From: Methanoculleus sediminis
Lineage (GTDB): Archaea > Halobacteriota > Methanomicrobia > Methanomicrobiales > Methanoculleaceae
Length of the DNA stretch: 64,000 nucleotides
NCBI RefSeq assembly: GCF_001017125.1
Contig: NZ_JXOJ01000004.1
Span: 62,001 to 126,000 of the forward strand
Direction of reading: 5' to 3'
How positions within the stretch are numbered: the first letter of the stretch is position 1; the number at the start of each line of letters is the position of its first letter. Below the pieces are notes generated by a model, which did not search any database, was not told the DNA's origin, and was given only the letters and a program-made list of their open reading frames with translations. Positions 46,295 through 56,345 of this stretch are shown in pieces. Made by a program: the position numbers and the translations under genes.

Positions 46295-47628
46295 GCGAAC
46301 TGACCGAGGGCGACCTCTTCCGGGGTCTCATAACGATAGCGGCGCCGATCGTCGCCGGGAACGTGCTGCAGAGCGGCCTCGAGCTGGTCGACCTCTTCTT
46401 CGTCGGCCGGCTGGGAGCGGAGGCTATCGCGGGTGTCGCCATGAGCACCTCTATCGTCATGGTGCTCATGACGATCATCATCGGCATCGTCACCGCGAAC
46501 ACCGCCTTCGTCTCGCGCTACTACGGGGCGAAGAATTACGATATGGTGGCGAAGGGCGTCTCGCACACCCTTATCCTCGGGCTCATATTCTCGATTCTCC
46601 TCAGTGTCGTGGGCATCCTCTACGCCGAGGATATGCTCCTTCTCCTCGGCGCCGAACCGAACGTTGCATTGCTCGGGGCTTCCTACCTGACGGTCCTCTT
46701 TACCGGCAGCGTGACGCTGGTCGAGCTCTGGGTGATCAACTCCTCGTTTCAGAGTTGCGGCGACGCCACGACGCCGATGCTCCTCGTGGTTCTCGCGAAC
46801 ATCACGAACATCGCCCTCGACCCGCTCCTGATATTCGGCTACGGGGTAGTCCCCGCCTGCGGCGTCGCCGGGGCGGCATACGCCACCATCATATCCCGGA
46901 GCGTGGCGTTCGCCATAGCGTTTGCCCTGCTCCTCTCGGGGAAAACGCCGATCCCCTTCTCGTTCCGGACGAAGTTCGAGTTCTCGCTCGCGTGGAGGCT
47001 GATCCGGGTTGCCGTCCCGAATTCCGTTCAGTCCGGGCTTCGGAGCGTAACGTTCCTTGCGATGATGGCGATCGTGGCGGTCTTCGGGACCGCGGCCCTC
47101 TCCGCTTACGGCATCGTGGGGAGGCTCGAGCTGGTCGCGCTCATGCCGGGGTTCGGGATTGCGACCGCAACCGCCGTGATCGTCGGCCAGAACCTCGGCG
47201 CGAAGAAACCCGAACGGGCGGAGGCGGGCGTAAGGCTCTCCGCGCTCATGAACGGCGGATTCATGGCGGTCATGGGAGCGGTCTTCTACCTTGCCGCGCC
47301 CGCGATCGTCGAGATCTTCGACCCGAGCGGTGCGAGCACGGATATCGGCGTCTCGTACCTGCAGACGGTCGCACCGTTCTACGTCTTCCTCGCCGTCGCG
47401 ATCATCCTCGGGTTCGCGCTCAACGGAGCGGGGGACACAAAGAAACCCATGTACGCCACGTTCTTCTCCATGGTTCTCTTCCAGGTGCCGCTCGCCTGCA
47501 TCCTCCCGGGTCTCTTGGGGATCGGGATTGCCGGGGTCTGGCTCGCGGTGATCTGCGGAGTCATCCTGCAGACGGGCATACTCTTTACCATGTACCGGCA
47601 CGGGGGCTGGAAATCGACGGCGATATGA
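46291..47628 (+). CDS. MATE family efflux transporter
   Basis: This 445-residue protein has about 12 hydrophobic helices in two halves. Typical MATE segments are seen: NVLQSGLELVDLFFVGRLGAEAIAGVA near the start, RYYGAKNYDMVAKGVSHTL, and NINIALDPLL-like text, with the second half opening VAVPNSVQSGLRSV and IGIATATAVIVGQNLGAKKPERAE. These proteins use H+ or Na+ to expel cationic compounds. The substrate is unknown. Confidence 0.9.
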   Translation: MSELTEGDLFRGLITIAAPIVAGNVLQSGLELVDLFFVGRLGAEAIAGVAMSTSIVMVLMTIIIGIVTANTAFVSRYYGAKNYDMVAKGVSHTLILGLIFSILLSVVGILYAEDMLLLLGAEPNVALLGASYLTVLFTGSVTLVELWVINSSFQSCGDATTPMLLVVLANITNIALDPLLIFGYGVVPACGVAGAAYATIISRSVAFAIAFALLLSGKTPIPFSFRTKFEFSLAWRLIRVAVPNSVQSGLRSVTFLAMMAIVAVFGTAALSAYGIVGRLELVALMPGFGIATATAVIVGQNLGAKKPERAEAGVRLSALMNGGFMAVMGAVFYLAAPAIVEIFDPSGASTDIGVSYLQTVAPFYVFLAVAIILGFALNGAGDTKKPMYATFFSMVLFQVPLACILPGLLGIGIAGVWLAVICGVILQTGILFTMYRHGGWKSTAI

Positions 47629-47792
47629 GGGGGGCGCGGGGGTCCACTGGAGCTCTGCAGGGCAGAGGAGTTTCATGTCTACGTAGCTCGCACCTAGGGA
47701 TGCTCAAACTCCGGACGTCCTGTCAGTCGTACCTTCGGTGCTTGACTTCAGCTGCCGTAGAGCGTCACCCCTCTAAACATCACGTATCCCGA

Positions 47793-48205
47793 TGCACGAA
47801 TTTCGAGGGGATATCGCCACGCACTGCCCCCGCCCCCTGGGGAGGGGAACGACTGCTGGAACAGCAGGAGTTTGAGCACCGTCAGGTGTGAGTTGCGGCG
47901 GGTCGTAGAGCCGGAGCATGAGCACCGAAGGTGCGGGGAACGACTGCCGGAACAGCAGGAGTTTGAGCACCGAAGGTGCGAATGAGGAGGCCGAAGGCCG
48001 GGTGGGGTGCGACGGACGGGACGTCCAGAGCTTGAGAAGACCGAAGGTCTTCGAGTGGGGTTTACAGATATGCCCTAGAGGTGGAGACAGGGGAGGAGGG
48101 CATGCCCCCCTCGCACCTAACGGTGCTCAAGCTCGCTTCGCTCGCACTCCCCGTCAGCCCCTCCCCCCAATGGCGACATCCCCACGGTCCACTACACGGG
48201 ATCTT
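47793..48205 (-). repeat. Hairpin-array repeat element, copy A
   Basis: The left end (47793-47819) is the reverse complement of the right end of copy B; the right end (about 48163-48205) matches the left end of the minimal copy at 9602-9637. The interior holds a dense series of short hairpins with GAA loops, including 47922-47934, 47967-47979, 47989-47999 and 48036-48052, with the palindrome GGGCATGCCC at 48098-48107. The 29-nt block 47812-47840 recurs at 51727-51755. The gap lies between convergent genes; 47629-47792 and 48206-48327 show nothing else. Confidence 0.75.
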
Positions 48206-48327
48206 GCCACGCTCATGTCCATTCAGACAATCGCCCCAAAGCACAACGCGCACCCGAGATCTACAAAAGAGAACCACAACTCCCTGAAAAACCTTAAGCT
48301 GCCCGCCCCCTCTCCCGCCGAAAAAAG

Positions 48328-48648
48328 TCAGAGCGAGTCGAGGCTGATTCCGCTGAACTCGTCGGAGACTGCGTTGATGTCTTTCACGCCGAACGCGGTC
48401 TGGACGGTGACGAGCTCGAGATCACGCGCAACATCGCACATATAATCGATGATATCGACCGAGAGTTCCCGCTTCTGTTTGGACTTGCGGAGCTGGTCCA
48501 CGAGGAACGTCATCCTCTCGGGGGATTCCATGCGGAGCTTGGCGAGGCTCATCACGCACATGTAGATCCGGGTCAGGTTCCTGTCCGTTCCGGTGATGGT
48601 GTCGAAGAAGTTCCGGAGGACCTGCGCCTGGTAGACCTCGCCGCTCAT
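48328..48648 (-). CDS. Conserved hypothetical protein, 106 residues
   Basis: This small, mostly helical, soluble protein begins MSGEVYQAQVLRNFFDTITG and has no motif that I recognise. A minus-strand TATA (ATTTATATG near 48670-48679) lies about 26 bp upstream of ATG 48648, which fits a leaderless mRNA and supports its being real. It may be specific to methanogens, but I cannot confirm that here. Confidence 0.6.
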   Translation of the reverse strand: MSGEVYQAQVLRNFFDTITGTDRNLTRIYMCVMSLAKLRMESPERMTFLVDQLRKSKQKRELSVDIIDYMCDVARDLELVTVQTAFGVKDINAVSDEFSGISLDSL

Positions 48649-48766
48649 GATGATCGAATATTTCTCAAATCCATATAAATGTCTGCCGGTTTATATCGGC
48701 GCACCGGAGGTGCCGGTTCGCTACCCGGGACACGGAGGAGAGACGATCTCTCCCCGTGCCGGGAAT

Positions 48767-49936
48767 TCATTTCCGGACGCTGACGATCTTGATGATGTCG
48801 CCGTTTTTCAGTTCGTGGGTGTCCTTGACCCGCATCCCGGTCTTTGCGTCGATGGCATACAGGAATCCCTCGCCGATATCGGTGTGAACCTGGTAGGCGA
48901 GATCGCGGGGCGTCGACCCGCGCTTCATGAGGAACGCGTCGGGGAGAACCCTGCCCTTACCGTCGGTGAGTTTGTGCTCGTCCTCGACCGGGAAGACGAC
49001 GATCCGGTCGAGGAGGCTGAAGACCGCGGCATCCAGTGCCTTCTGAACCCCGGTGCCGCCGAATGTCTGCATGAAGTCCGCGACCTTCACGAGCCCGGCA
49101 CGCTGCGCGGCGTTGATGCTCGCTTCCGGGCTGATCTCGAAACTCCGGTCGCCGGGAAGGTAGCGGACGAACTTCCCCTCTGCGGCCATCCGGAGCGCAA
49201 GTTCGCCTGCGGCGCTTGCAAAGACGACGTCGTGCTTCGCGAGCCGATCCAGGCATTCCTTCGGCGCCTGGTCGGCCTTGTTCCCGACAATCAGCATCGG
49301 CTTGCTGATCGCCATCAGCTCGCGGCAGAACCGGATCAGGTCCTCCTCCCCCGCCGTCCGGAGCTCGATCCCGACCGCCCCGGTAGCGTCGCGGACGTGC
49401 TCGTAGGTGATCCCGAGGCCGGCGAAGACCTCGGCGATCGCCGCCGCGAGAGAGAAGTCCTTCGCCTGGGCCTGCCGCACGAGTTTCGCCCAGTTCCGCG
49501 AGAGGATGCCGTACATCCACATCGACATCTCGTACTGGAGGAACTCGATATCCTTCACCGGGTCGCGCGAGCCGATATCGATCGGGTTCCCTTCTGCGTC
49601 CGTCGACCCGCTGGCATCGACGATCTGGAGGATGGCGTCCGCCTGCCGGAGATTGTCGAGGAACTGGTTGCCGAGTCCCCGCCCGAGGTGTGCCTCGGGG
49701 ACGAGGCCCGCAACGTCGATCAGCCCGACCGGGATGAACCTGACCCCGTCCCGGCAGTTCTCGCACGGGACGTGCGTCTCCTGGCACGGGCAGGCTGTCC
49801 GGACGTACGCGACGCCGTGGTTTGCGTCGATGGTCGTGAACGGGTAATTGGCAATCTCTGCCTGGGCAAGGGTCGCCGCCCTGAAAAACGTCGATTTCCC
49901 ACAGTTTGGTTTTCCTGCAATGGCCAGTGTGATCAT
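48767..49936 (-). CDS. ychF: YchF/Obg-related P-loop ATPase with TGS domain
   Basis: This 389-residue protein has G1 GKPNCGKSTFF (residues 8-18), G3 LIDVAGLVPEAH, G4 NKAD, and a C-terminal TGS-like part (GSTPRDLAYQVHTDIGEGFLYAIDA). A cysteine cluster CPCQETHVPCENC lies between switch regions, as in archaeal members, and may bind a metal. YchF-type proteins act at the ribosome. ATG 49936 follows GGAG by 5 nt. Confidence 0.9.
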   Translation of the reverse strand: MITLAIAGKPNCGKSTFFRAATLAQAEIANYPFTTIDANHGVAYVRTACPCQETHVPCENCRDGVRFIPVGLIDVAGLVPEAHLGRGLGNQFLDNLRQADAILQIVDASGSTDAEGNPIDIGSRDPVKDIEFLQYEMSMWMYGILSRNWAKLVRQAQAKDFSLAAAIAEVFAGLGITYEHVRDATGAVGIELRTAGEEDLIRFCRELMAISKPMLIVGNKADQAPKECLDRLAKHDVVFASAAGELALRMAAEGKFVRYLPGDRSFEISPEASINAAQRAGLVKVADFMQTFGGTGVQKALDAAVFSLLDRIVVFPVEDEHKLTDGKGRVLPDAFLMKRGSTPRDLAYQVHTDIGEGFLYAIDAKTGMRVKDTHELKNGDIIKIVSVRK

Positions 49937-50088
49937 GAGAACTCCTACCGCACCGTTAGGTTGAGAGTAGTGTTGGGCTATCCACCATTTATCACCTTCT
50001 TTCCCCGCCGTAGCGACCCAGGCCGTGCCGTTGCAGCCCCAATCATCGGTACGGGAGATTCAATTAGGAGCAACGACAACATGACTGC

Positions 50089-50679
50089 ATGGGCTTCGTA
50101 ACCCGGAATACCTACTACTTCGATGCGCCGGGCGTAGAGAACACTCGCGACGCCGCCCGGTTCGCCGTCGAGCGGGCGCGGGAACTCGGCGTCAAAAAGA
50201 TCGTTGTCGCGAGCAGCAGCGGCCGGACGGCGCTTGCCTTCCGGGACGCTATGGCGGGAACCGACCTCGAATTGATCGTCGTCACCCATGCGGTCGGGTT
50301 CTCAAAGCCCGGCGAGTGGGAGTTCTCGCCGGAGGTGGCCGGGACCCTCCGGGCGGAAGGGGCGAAGATCGTCACCGGAACGCACGCGCTCTCCGGGCTC
50401 GAGCGCGCGATATCCCGCTCATCGAGACTCGGCGGGAGTTCCCGCACGGAAGCAATCGCCGAGGCGCTGCGGCGGACGGTCGCGATCGGCCTGAAGGTCG
50501 CGGTGGAGTGCGTCCTCATCGCGGCGGACCAGGGAGCGGTCGGCGTCGATGAAGAGGTGATCGCGGTCGGGGGCACCGCAACCGGCGCCGATACCGTCTG
50601 CGTCATCCGTCCCGCGCATACCGCAACGTTCTTCGACCTGCAGGTGCGCGAGATCGTCGCCATGCCGAGGAACCGGTGA
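50089..50679 (+). CDS. Pyruvate-kinase C-terminal-like domain protein
   Basis: This 196-residue protein resembles the stand-alone version of the pyruvate kinase alpha/beta domain: NTRDAARFAVERARELGVKKIVVASSSGRTA, then LIVVTHAVGFSKPGEWEF, then GTHALSGLERAI. It has no catalytic barrel, so it is not a pyruvate kinase. Archaeal homologues are of unknown function. It precedes a membrane protein by 2 nt. Confidence 0.7.
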   Translation: MGFVTRNTYYFDAPGVENTRDAARFAVERARELGVKKIVVASSSGRTALAFRDAMAGTDLELIVVTHAVGFSKPGEWEFSPEVAGTLRAEGAKIVTGTHALSGLERAISRSSRLGGSSRTEAIAEALRRTVAIGLKVAVECVLIAADQGAVGVDEEVIAVGGTATGADTVCVIRPAHTATFFDLQVREIVAMPRNR

Positions 50680-50681
50680 GC

Positions 50682-51509
50682 ATGACGCTCGAATCGGTCA
50701 CCGGTGCCGCCGGACTCCTCCGAAAACACCCCGTCCTCTGGTCGATCGGCCTCGTCATGGGTGCTCTCGCGGTCCTCAACCTCGTCATCCCCGTCTACGG
50801 TGGGGCGTTCTACACGGAGCCTCTGGCACTCCTGCAGGTGCTCCTGACGCCGTTCTTGGCCGGCGGCGTCTACGGCACGATCCGTGCGGAGAACTTCTCC
50901 TTCAGTGAGTTCGTGCGGTCGGGCAAGACCTACTACTTCCGGATACTCCTGCCGGCCCTGGTCATCTTCTTCGCGGTCATCCTGACCATCGTTCTGCTCA
51001 TGATACCGCTCGCGCTTCTCGGCGCCGGAGCCGCCGCGAACATGGCGGCGCTCCTCTTCGGGGTCATCCTCTCGATCGCCTTCTTCACGTTCTTCTACGA
51101 CACCGTGGCGGTCTTTGAAGAGACGGGCGTCTTTGAGTCGATCCGGCGGAGCATCGAGTTCGTCATGAACAACCTCGGCAGCGTTCTCGTCTTCTACCTG
51201 GTAAACATCGCTGTCTTCGCAGCGCTCGGGTTCGCGGCCCTCTTTGCCTGGACCGCCCTGCTCCTGGACAAACTCGAACCGCTCGTCAGCATGAGTCCCG
51301 AGGAACTCCAGGCGGTGATGCCGGAGGATCTCCTCGCGCTCATCGGGACGGAGGGGATATGGATCACCGCAATCGTCTATGCAGTCGTGATCGTGCTCTT
51401 CTCGGTCTTCCTCTACGCCTACAAGGCGAGTTTCTTCAGGAATCATGCAGGAACTCCGCAGGTGCAGCAGGGGGAGTACGACGAGAAGGGGCGGTGGTAT
51501 AAGTACTGA
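50682..51509 (+). CDS. Multi-helix membrane protein
   Basis: This 275-residue protein begins MTLESVTGAAGLLRKHPVLW and has about six hydrophobic segments, for example IGLVMGALAVLNLVIPV and ILLPALVIFFAVILTIVLLMI. It ends in a polar tail with GEYDEKGRWYKY. The overall form resembles archaeal DUF-type membrane proteins of the glycerophosphoryl diester phosphodiesterase membrane-domain kind, but no enzyme motif is present. ATG 50682 is preferred to GTG 50676, since GGTGAG and GAGGA lie upstream. Confidence 0.6.
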   Translation: MTLESVTGAAGLLRKHPVLWSIGLVMGALAVLNLVIPVYGGAFYTEPLALLQVLLTPFLAGGVYGTIRAENFSFSEFVRSGKTYYFRILLPALVIFFAVILTIVLLMIPLALLGAGAAANMAALLFGVILSIAFFTFFYDTVAVFEETGVFESIRRSIEFVMNNLGSVLVFYLVNIAVFAALGFAALFAWTALLLDKLEPLVSMSPEELQAVMPEDLLALIGTEGIWITAIVYAVVIVLFSVFLYAYKASFFRNHAGTPQVQQGEYDEKGRWYKY

Positions 51510-51702
51510 ACTGGCTGGATGGGACTATATCCCTCTTTTTTCTCTAGTTCCGGGTTTTTGACATCCGGCATCTTCTGCATTTTTCCTGCCCACTGGGACT
51601 GCACCCATGCACAGCTTTCCGGTGGACTGCGCACCCCGCACCTCCGGTGCTTGTGCTCCGGACGTTCTGTCATCGTAAGTTCAAGATCATAGGCTTTCTC
51701 CA

Positions 51703-52257
51703 GCGATGTCCCGTAGGGGCATCGCCTATCGCCACGCACTGCCCCCGCCCCCTGGAGCGGGGTGCGACGGGCCATGGGCCGGAGCATGAGCACCGAAGAA
51801 CGATGTTCCATCAGGAACGGAGTTCGAGCACCGCAGGTGCGAAGGTGCGGGGGAGGAGGCCGAAGGCCGGGCGGGGTGCGATGGACAGAGCGTCCGGAGT
51901 TTGAGAAGACCGGAGGTCTTCGAGTGGGGGTTACAGGCATCCTCGTATCAGGTAGGGACAGGGGAGGGGGGATGCTCCCCCCTCAAAGGCCTTCGGCCTT
52001 CTCGTGCTCCGTTCCTGTCGGAACATCGCACCTCGCACCTCCGGTGCTCAAGCTCGCTTCGCTCGCACTCCGCACCCTTCGGGTGCTCGAGCTCTGCTCC
52101 TTCAGAGCATCGCACTCCCCGTCGGCCCCACCTCGCACCTTCGGTGCTCGAACTCCGCTCCTCGAAGACCTTCGGTCTTCTCGAACTCCTGTCCTGCGGA
52201 CAGTCGTTCTTCGGAGCGTCGTTCCCCCAATGGCGATATCCCCTCGAAATCCGTGCA
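51703..52257 (+). repeat. Hairpin-array repeat element, copy B
   Basis: The right end (52231-52257) matches the reverse complement of the left end of copy A, so B is inverted relative to A. The left half carries hairpins with GAA- or GGA-type loops (51858-51868, 51905-51921); the centre has an 8-bp stem at 51964-51984; the right half has mirror-image hairpins with TTC loops (51986-52000, 52164-52180). A 29-nt block at 52043-52071 is identical to one in copy A. Long open frames across it are judged non-coding. The gap 51510-52406, between convergent genes, holds nothing else I recognise. Confidence 0.75.
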
Positions 52258-52406
52258 CAGGTGTAAGAACCATAATGCCAGACAACATCTGGCAGGTCGT
52301 GTGGTCACAAGGTGGTTATCACAACTTCGCGAGCCCGCACCGGACCGGTTGACCCGGACTATAACATCCATAAATCAAAAAACCGCACCGGAGCCCCCGC
52401 GCCCCC

Positions 52407-53603
52407 TCACCCGAGCATATAGATCAGCATCCCCGAGATCCCGCCCGAGAACGTAGCGACCAGGTTCGTGCCCGAGTTCCCGATCCTGCCGCTGTTCTCG
52501 AGCGTTGCGCCCACCAGACTGTCGACATTGGTGCCGATGAACCCGGCCGCGACCGTGACGACGACCATCCAGGGGTCGGCGACGCCCATCGCCCATGCGA
52601 CGGCGGCGACGAGGACGGATGCGATGACGGCCGCGACCTCGCCCCGCAGGGTCACCCCGCCGTTCGTCCCCCGCGGCACCGGCTTGAGCGTCGTGATCAG
52701 GTACGGCGCCTTCCCCGTGACCCCGATCTCGCTTGCGGCGGTATCGGCGGCCGCCGAGGCGACGCTGCCCATGAAGAGCGCCACAAAAGCCGGCTGGCCG
52801 GTCAGGCCGTAGAGGATGGCGGCGGCGGTCGCCACCAGGCCGTTTGCGAAGACGTTGAAGTATCCGCGCACGCCCCCGTGCTCCTGGGCGACGCCGAGCT
52901 GCTCCTTATCGCCGTAGCGGTAGCGGGTAGCCCCGGCACCGATGATGAAGAAGGTGAGCATGATCAGGAACCACCGGACGTCCGCGAAGACGATGAGGAT
53001 GATCCCGATCATGGCGCCCGAGAAGAGGCCGCTGATATCGGCCACCCGGACACGGTAGGAGGTGTAGCCGAACCCGAACGCTATTACGGCCGCGGCGACG
53101 AGAAGGGTCAGGTCTACCTCGAAGTTGAGTTCCTCGAAGAGGAACATGGTCATCGCGACGCCGAGCGCCTCGATCATCAGAGCATCGTCCCGGCCCCGCA
53201 GGGCCGCCCGGAGGAGCACCGCGACGACCACGCCCATCACGGCGACGAGCGGCGCGGTGTACTGGAGGTAGAGCATCACGGCAGCCGATACGGCGATTGC
53301 GGCAACCAGGTGATGGAGATACGCCGCATGTCGATCTCCGGTGAGCCGGAACGCCACCTCGCCGATCACGACGATGCCGAGCGTGCAGGTGAAGACGAAC
53401 GTCGAGAGCCAGCCGAGCCCGTAAAGCACGGCAAGCACGACGATCGAGAGCGATACGTAGCGTGTCTCTTTGATGAGGGAGAGGACGAGCGAGAACGGAA
53501 CGAGGAAGAGCGTGAGCAGCCACGCCGGCTGGAGCAGGGGGGCAAGGCCTATGAAGACGAGGGTGAGCACCGATGCCAGAACCAGCCCCTGCGGCTTTGT
53601 CAT
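52407..53603 (-). CDS. DUF92/TMEM19 family membrane protein
   Basis: This 398-residue protein has about ten hydrophobic helices. Its C-terminal half has the DUF92 signature: [63 protein letters not shown], and [14 protein letters not shown]. Plant and cyanobacterial relatives (VTE6) phosphorylate phytyl phosphate using CTP, so a polyprenyl-phosphate kinase role is possible in an archaeon. The N-terminal half resembles CTP-dependent lipid kinases. The role here is unproven. It is divergent from valS. Confidence 0.8.
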   Translation of the reverse strand: MTKPQGLVLASVLTLVFIGLAPLLQPAWLLTLFLVPFSLVLSLIKETRYVSLSIVVLAVLYGLGWLSTFVFTCTLGIVVIGEVAFRLTGDRHAAYLHHLVAAIAVSAAVMLYLQYTAPLVAVMGVVVAVLLRAALRGRDDALMIEALGVAMTMFLFEELNFEVDLTLLVAAAVIAFGFGYTSYRVRVADISGLFSGAMIGIILIVFADVRWFLIMLTFFIIGAGATRYRYGDKEQLGVAQEHGGVRGYFNVFANGLVATAAAILYGLTGQPAFVALFMGSVASAAADTAASEIGVTGKAPYLITTLKPVPRGTNGGVTLRGEVAAVIASVLVAAVAWAMGVADPWMVVVTVAAGFIGTNVDSLVGATLENSGRIGNSGTNLVATFSGGISGMLIYMLG

Positions 53604-53713
53604 TCATATGTGATTGGAGGTGCAGGGACAAAGCCTTTAGGGTTGAACACCTGCCGCCTTCGCGGTTTTTCGCGGTGGACGTTCCGGGATGCCCGGGCCG
53701 GGGAACGCCCCAA

Positions 53714-53723
53714 CAATATATTT
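53714..53723 (+). promoter_or_regulatory. TATA box for valS
   Basis: CAATATATTT lies about 35 bp before ATG 53754 in the short region between the divergent DUF92 gene and valS. The leader would be about 10 nt. Confidence 0.5.
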
Positions 53724-53753
53724 CACTGGGAAGAGAGAGATTATACGCTGAAA

Positions 53754-56345
53754 ATGTCGCCGTCACATCAACTACCCAAAAACTATGATATCGAAGACGT
53801 GGAGAGGCGCTGGCAGAGTACCTGGCGGGACGAGGACAACTATTTCGACCCCGCCTCGAAAAAACCCCGTTTCATCATCGACACGCCGCCGCCCTACCCC
53901 ACCGGCAACTTCCATATCGGAAACGCTTTAAACTGGTGCTATATCGACTTCATCGCGCGGTACAAGCGTATGCGCGGCTACAACGTCATGTTCCCGCAGG
54001 GGTGGGACTGCCACGGCCTCCCCACCGAGGTGAAGGTCGAGGAGACCTACGGGATCACCAAGAACGACGTACCGCGGGAGAAGTTCCGGGAGATGTGCCG
54101 CGACCTCACGCTCGGCAACATCGAGAAGATGCGGGCGACCATGCGGCGGCTCGGGTTCTCGACCGACTGGAGCCACGAATACATCACCATGCTCCCGGAC
54201 TACTACAAAAAGACCCAGGCGTCGTTCCTGCAGATGCTCAAAGCCGGCGACATCTACCAGAGCGAGCATCCGGTGAACTTCTGCACCCGGTGCGAGACGG
54301 CCATCGCGTTCGCCGAGGTCAACTACGCGCCCCGCACCACCAAACTCAACTACTTCGACTTCGACGGCGTCGAGATCGCCACCACCCGGCCGGAACTGCT
54401 CGCGGCCTGCGTTGCCGTGGCCGTCCACCCCGAAGACGAGCGCTACCGCGGGATGAAGGGGAAGAGGCTCTCCGTCCCGATCTTCGGCCACAATGTTCCG
54501 ATCATCGAGGACGTCGCGGTCGACCCGGAGTTCGGCAGCGGCGCGGTGATGATCTGTACGTTCGGCGACAAGACGGATGTCTACTGGTGGAAACAGCACG
54601 GCCTGGATCTCCGCAAGGCTGTCGACCGGCAGGGCGTCATGACCGCAACCGCGGCTCCCTATACGGGGATGTCGTCCGAGGACTGCAGGAAGGCGATCCT
54701 CGCAGATATGGAGAAGGCCGGGATCCTGAAGCGGCAGGAGGAACTCGAGCAGCGGGTCGGGACCTGCTGGCGGTGCAAGACCCCGATCGAGATCCTCTCG
54801 GAGCGACAGTGGTTCGTCCGGGTCCACCAGGACGAGATCCTGGATTCGGCGCGGAAGATCTCCTGGACGCCGGAGCACATGTTCACCCGGATGGAGAACT
54901 GGGCGAACTCCATGGAATGGGACTGGTGCATCTCCCGGCAGCGGATCTTCGCGACCCCGATCCCGGTCTGGTTCTGCACCGCCTGCGGCGAGATGGTTCT
55001 CCCGGCCGAGGAAGACCTCCCTATCGACCCGACGGTCGATAAGCCCAAGACCCCCTGCCCGAAGTGCGGCGCATCAGATTTCACCGGCGAGAAGGACGTG
55101 CTCGACACCTGGATGGATTCCTCGATATCGGTGCTCCACGTCACCGGGTGGGACGGGGCCGGCAAACCCCCGCTCTTCCCGGCGCAGATCCGCCCCCAGG
55201 GACACGATATCATACGGACGTGGGCGTTTTACACCATCCTCCGGGCGAAGGCGCTGGCCGGCGGCCATCCCTGGGACGAGATCCTGGTGAACGGTATGGT
55301 GCTCGGGGAAGATGGGTTCAAGATGAGCAAGAGCCGGAGCAACATCATCTCCCCCGAAGAGATCGTCGGGCAGTACGGCGCGGACGCGCTCCGGCAGTGG
55401 GGTGCCGGGGGTGCCGCGACCGGTTCGGACATCATGTTCAACTGGAACGACGTCGTCGCGGCGTCCCGGTTCCAGACCAAACTCTGGAATATCTTCCGGT
55501 TCGTCATGGGGCACCTGGAGAAAGGAGCCGATCCTGATGCACCGGTGACGGAACTCACCGACCGGTGGCTGCTCGTCCGGCTCTCCGAGACCGTGGCGGA
55601 GGTCACCGCCGCGATGGAGGGCTACCAGTTCGACCGGGCGCTCAAGGCGATCCGGGAGTTCGCCTGGAACACGCTCGCCGACGACTACATCGAGATCGCA
55701 AAAGGCCGGCTGTATGCGGATGACAGCAGCAGGGCCAGTGCCTGCAACGCGCTCCGGACGACCATGGATATCCTCTGCCGCCTGCTCGCTCCGATCATCC
55801 CCCACTTCGCGGAGGAGTGCTACCATAACCTCGCCGGGGGAAGCGTGCACAAGGAGGTCTGGCCGGACTTTTCGTACGCCGACGACGAGGCACGGCGCCA
55901 CGGCGATCTCCTGGTGAAGACGGTCGCCGAACTCCGGCGCTACAAGCACGACAAGGGCATGGCGCTGAACGCCCCGCTCGGCCACGTCATGATCTATGCG
56001 CCGGAACCGGTCGACGACGCCGGTGACGCCGGGCGTGCCCTCAATGCCGACGCCTACTGGAGCACCGGCACGCCCCGGCTCGAGGAGGTCGTGAGCGGCG
56101 TGGACTTCAACATGGCGGTGATCGGGCCGACGCTCAGGAAGCAGGCGCGGGGGTTCATGCAGGCCGTGGAGGCGCTCCCGCCGGAACTGCTCAAGAACCC
56201 GCCTGCGGCCGTCACGGCCGACGGCGAGGAGATCCCGGTGCCCCCTGGCTCCTTCACGCCGAAGGTCGCCTACCGGGTGGCGGGAGAAGAGGTGGACGTC
56301 CTCACGCTCGGGGACGTCGTCGTGACGATCGGGCACCAGCCCTGA
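53754..56345 (+). CDS. valS: Valyl-tRNA synthetase
   Basis: This 863-residue class I synthetase is of the archaeal type. HIGN lies at residues 54-57 in [32 protein letters not shown] is diagnostic for ValRS rather than IleRS, and FKMSKSRSN carries the KMSKS loop at about 523. Cysteine pairs (CTRCE, CWRCK, CTACGE, CPKCG) indicate zinc ribbons. The editing domain includes [22 protein letters not shown] 53754 is the first codon after the TATA; the reading frame stays open far upstream on the opposite strand of the DUF92 gene, which is not coding. Confidence 0.95.
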   Translation: MSPSHQLPKNYDIEDVERRWQSTWRDEDNYFDPASKKPRFIIDTPPPYPTGNFHIGNALNWCYIDFIARYKRMRGYNVMFPQGWDCHGLPTEVKVEETYGITKNDVPREKFREMCRDLTLGNIEKMRATMRRLGFSTDWSHEYITMLPDYYKKTQASFLQMLKAGDIYQSEHPVNFCTRCETAIAFAEVNYAPRTTKLNYFDFDGVEIATTRPELLAACVAVAVHPEDERYRGMKGKRLSVPIFGHNVPIIEDVAVDPEFGSGAVMICTFGDKTDVYWWKQHGLDLRKAVDRQGVMTATAAPYTGMSSEDCRKAILADMEKAGILKRQEELEQRVGTCWRCKTPIEILSERQWFVRVHQDEILDSARKISWTPEHMFTRMENWANSMEWDWCISRQRIFATPIPVWFCTACGEMVLPAEEDLPIDPTVDKPKTPCPKCGASDFTGEKDVLDTWMDSSISVLHVTGWDGAGKPPLFPAQIRPQGHDIIRTWAFYTILRAKALAGGHPWDEILVNGMVLGEDGFKMSKSRSNIISPEEIVGQYGADALRQWGAGGAATGSDIMFNWNDVVAASRFQTKLWNIFRFVMGHLEKGADPDAPVTELTDRWLLVRLSETVAEVTAAMEGYQFDRALKAIREFAWNTLADDYIEIAKGRLYADDSSRASACNALRTTMDILCRLLAPIIPHFAEECYHNLAGGSVHKEVWPDFSYADDEARRHGDLLVKTVAELRRYKHDKGMALNAPLGHVMIYAPEPVDDAGDAGRALNADAYWSTGTPRLEEVVSGVDFNMAVIGPTLRKQARGFMQAVEALPPELLKNPPAAVTADGEEIPVPPGSFTPKVAYRVAGEEVDVLTLGDVVVTIGHQP

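Noticed and set aside
46186-47676. 496-residue minus-strand frame opposite the MATE gene
   Set aside because: Shadow of the MATE coding strand; very rich in Arg, Glu and Asp and without family features.
47918-48445. 175-residue frame across repeat copy A
   Set aside because: Same reason as for copy B; it also runs over the 3' end of the minus-strand gene at 48328.
51762-52352. 196-residue frame across repeat copy B
   Set aside because: It is built from the hairpin units, changes character between copies, and has no ribosome site or promoter.
52878-53753. 292-codon N-terminal extension of valS
   Set aside because: It lies over the DUF92 gene on the other strand, and the TATA box at 53714 would lie inside it; the ValRS domain begins normally at 53754.
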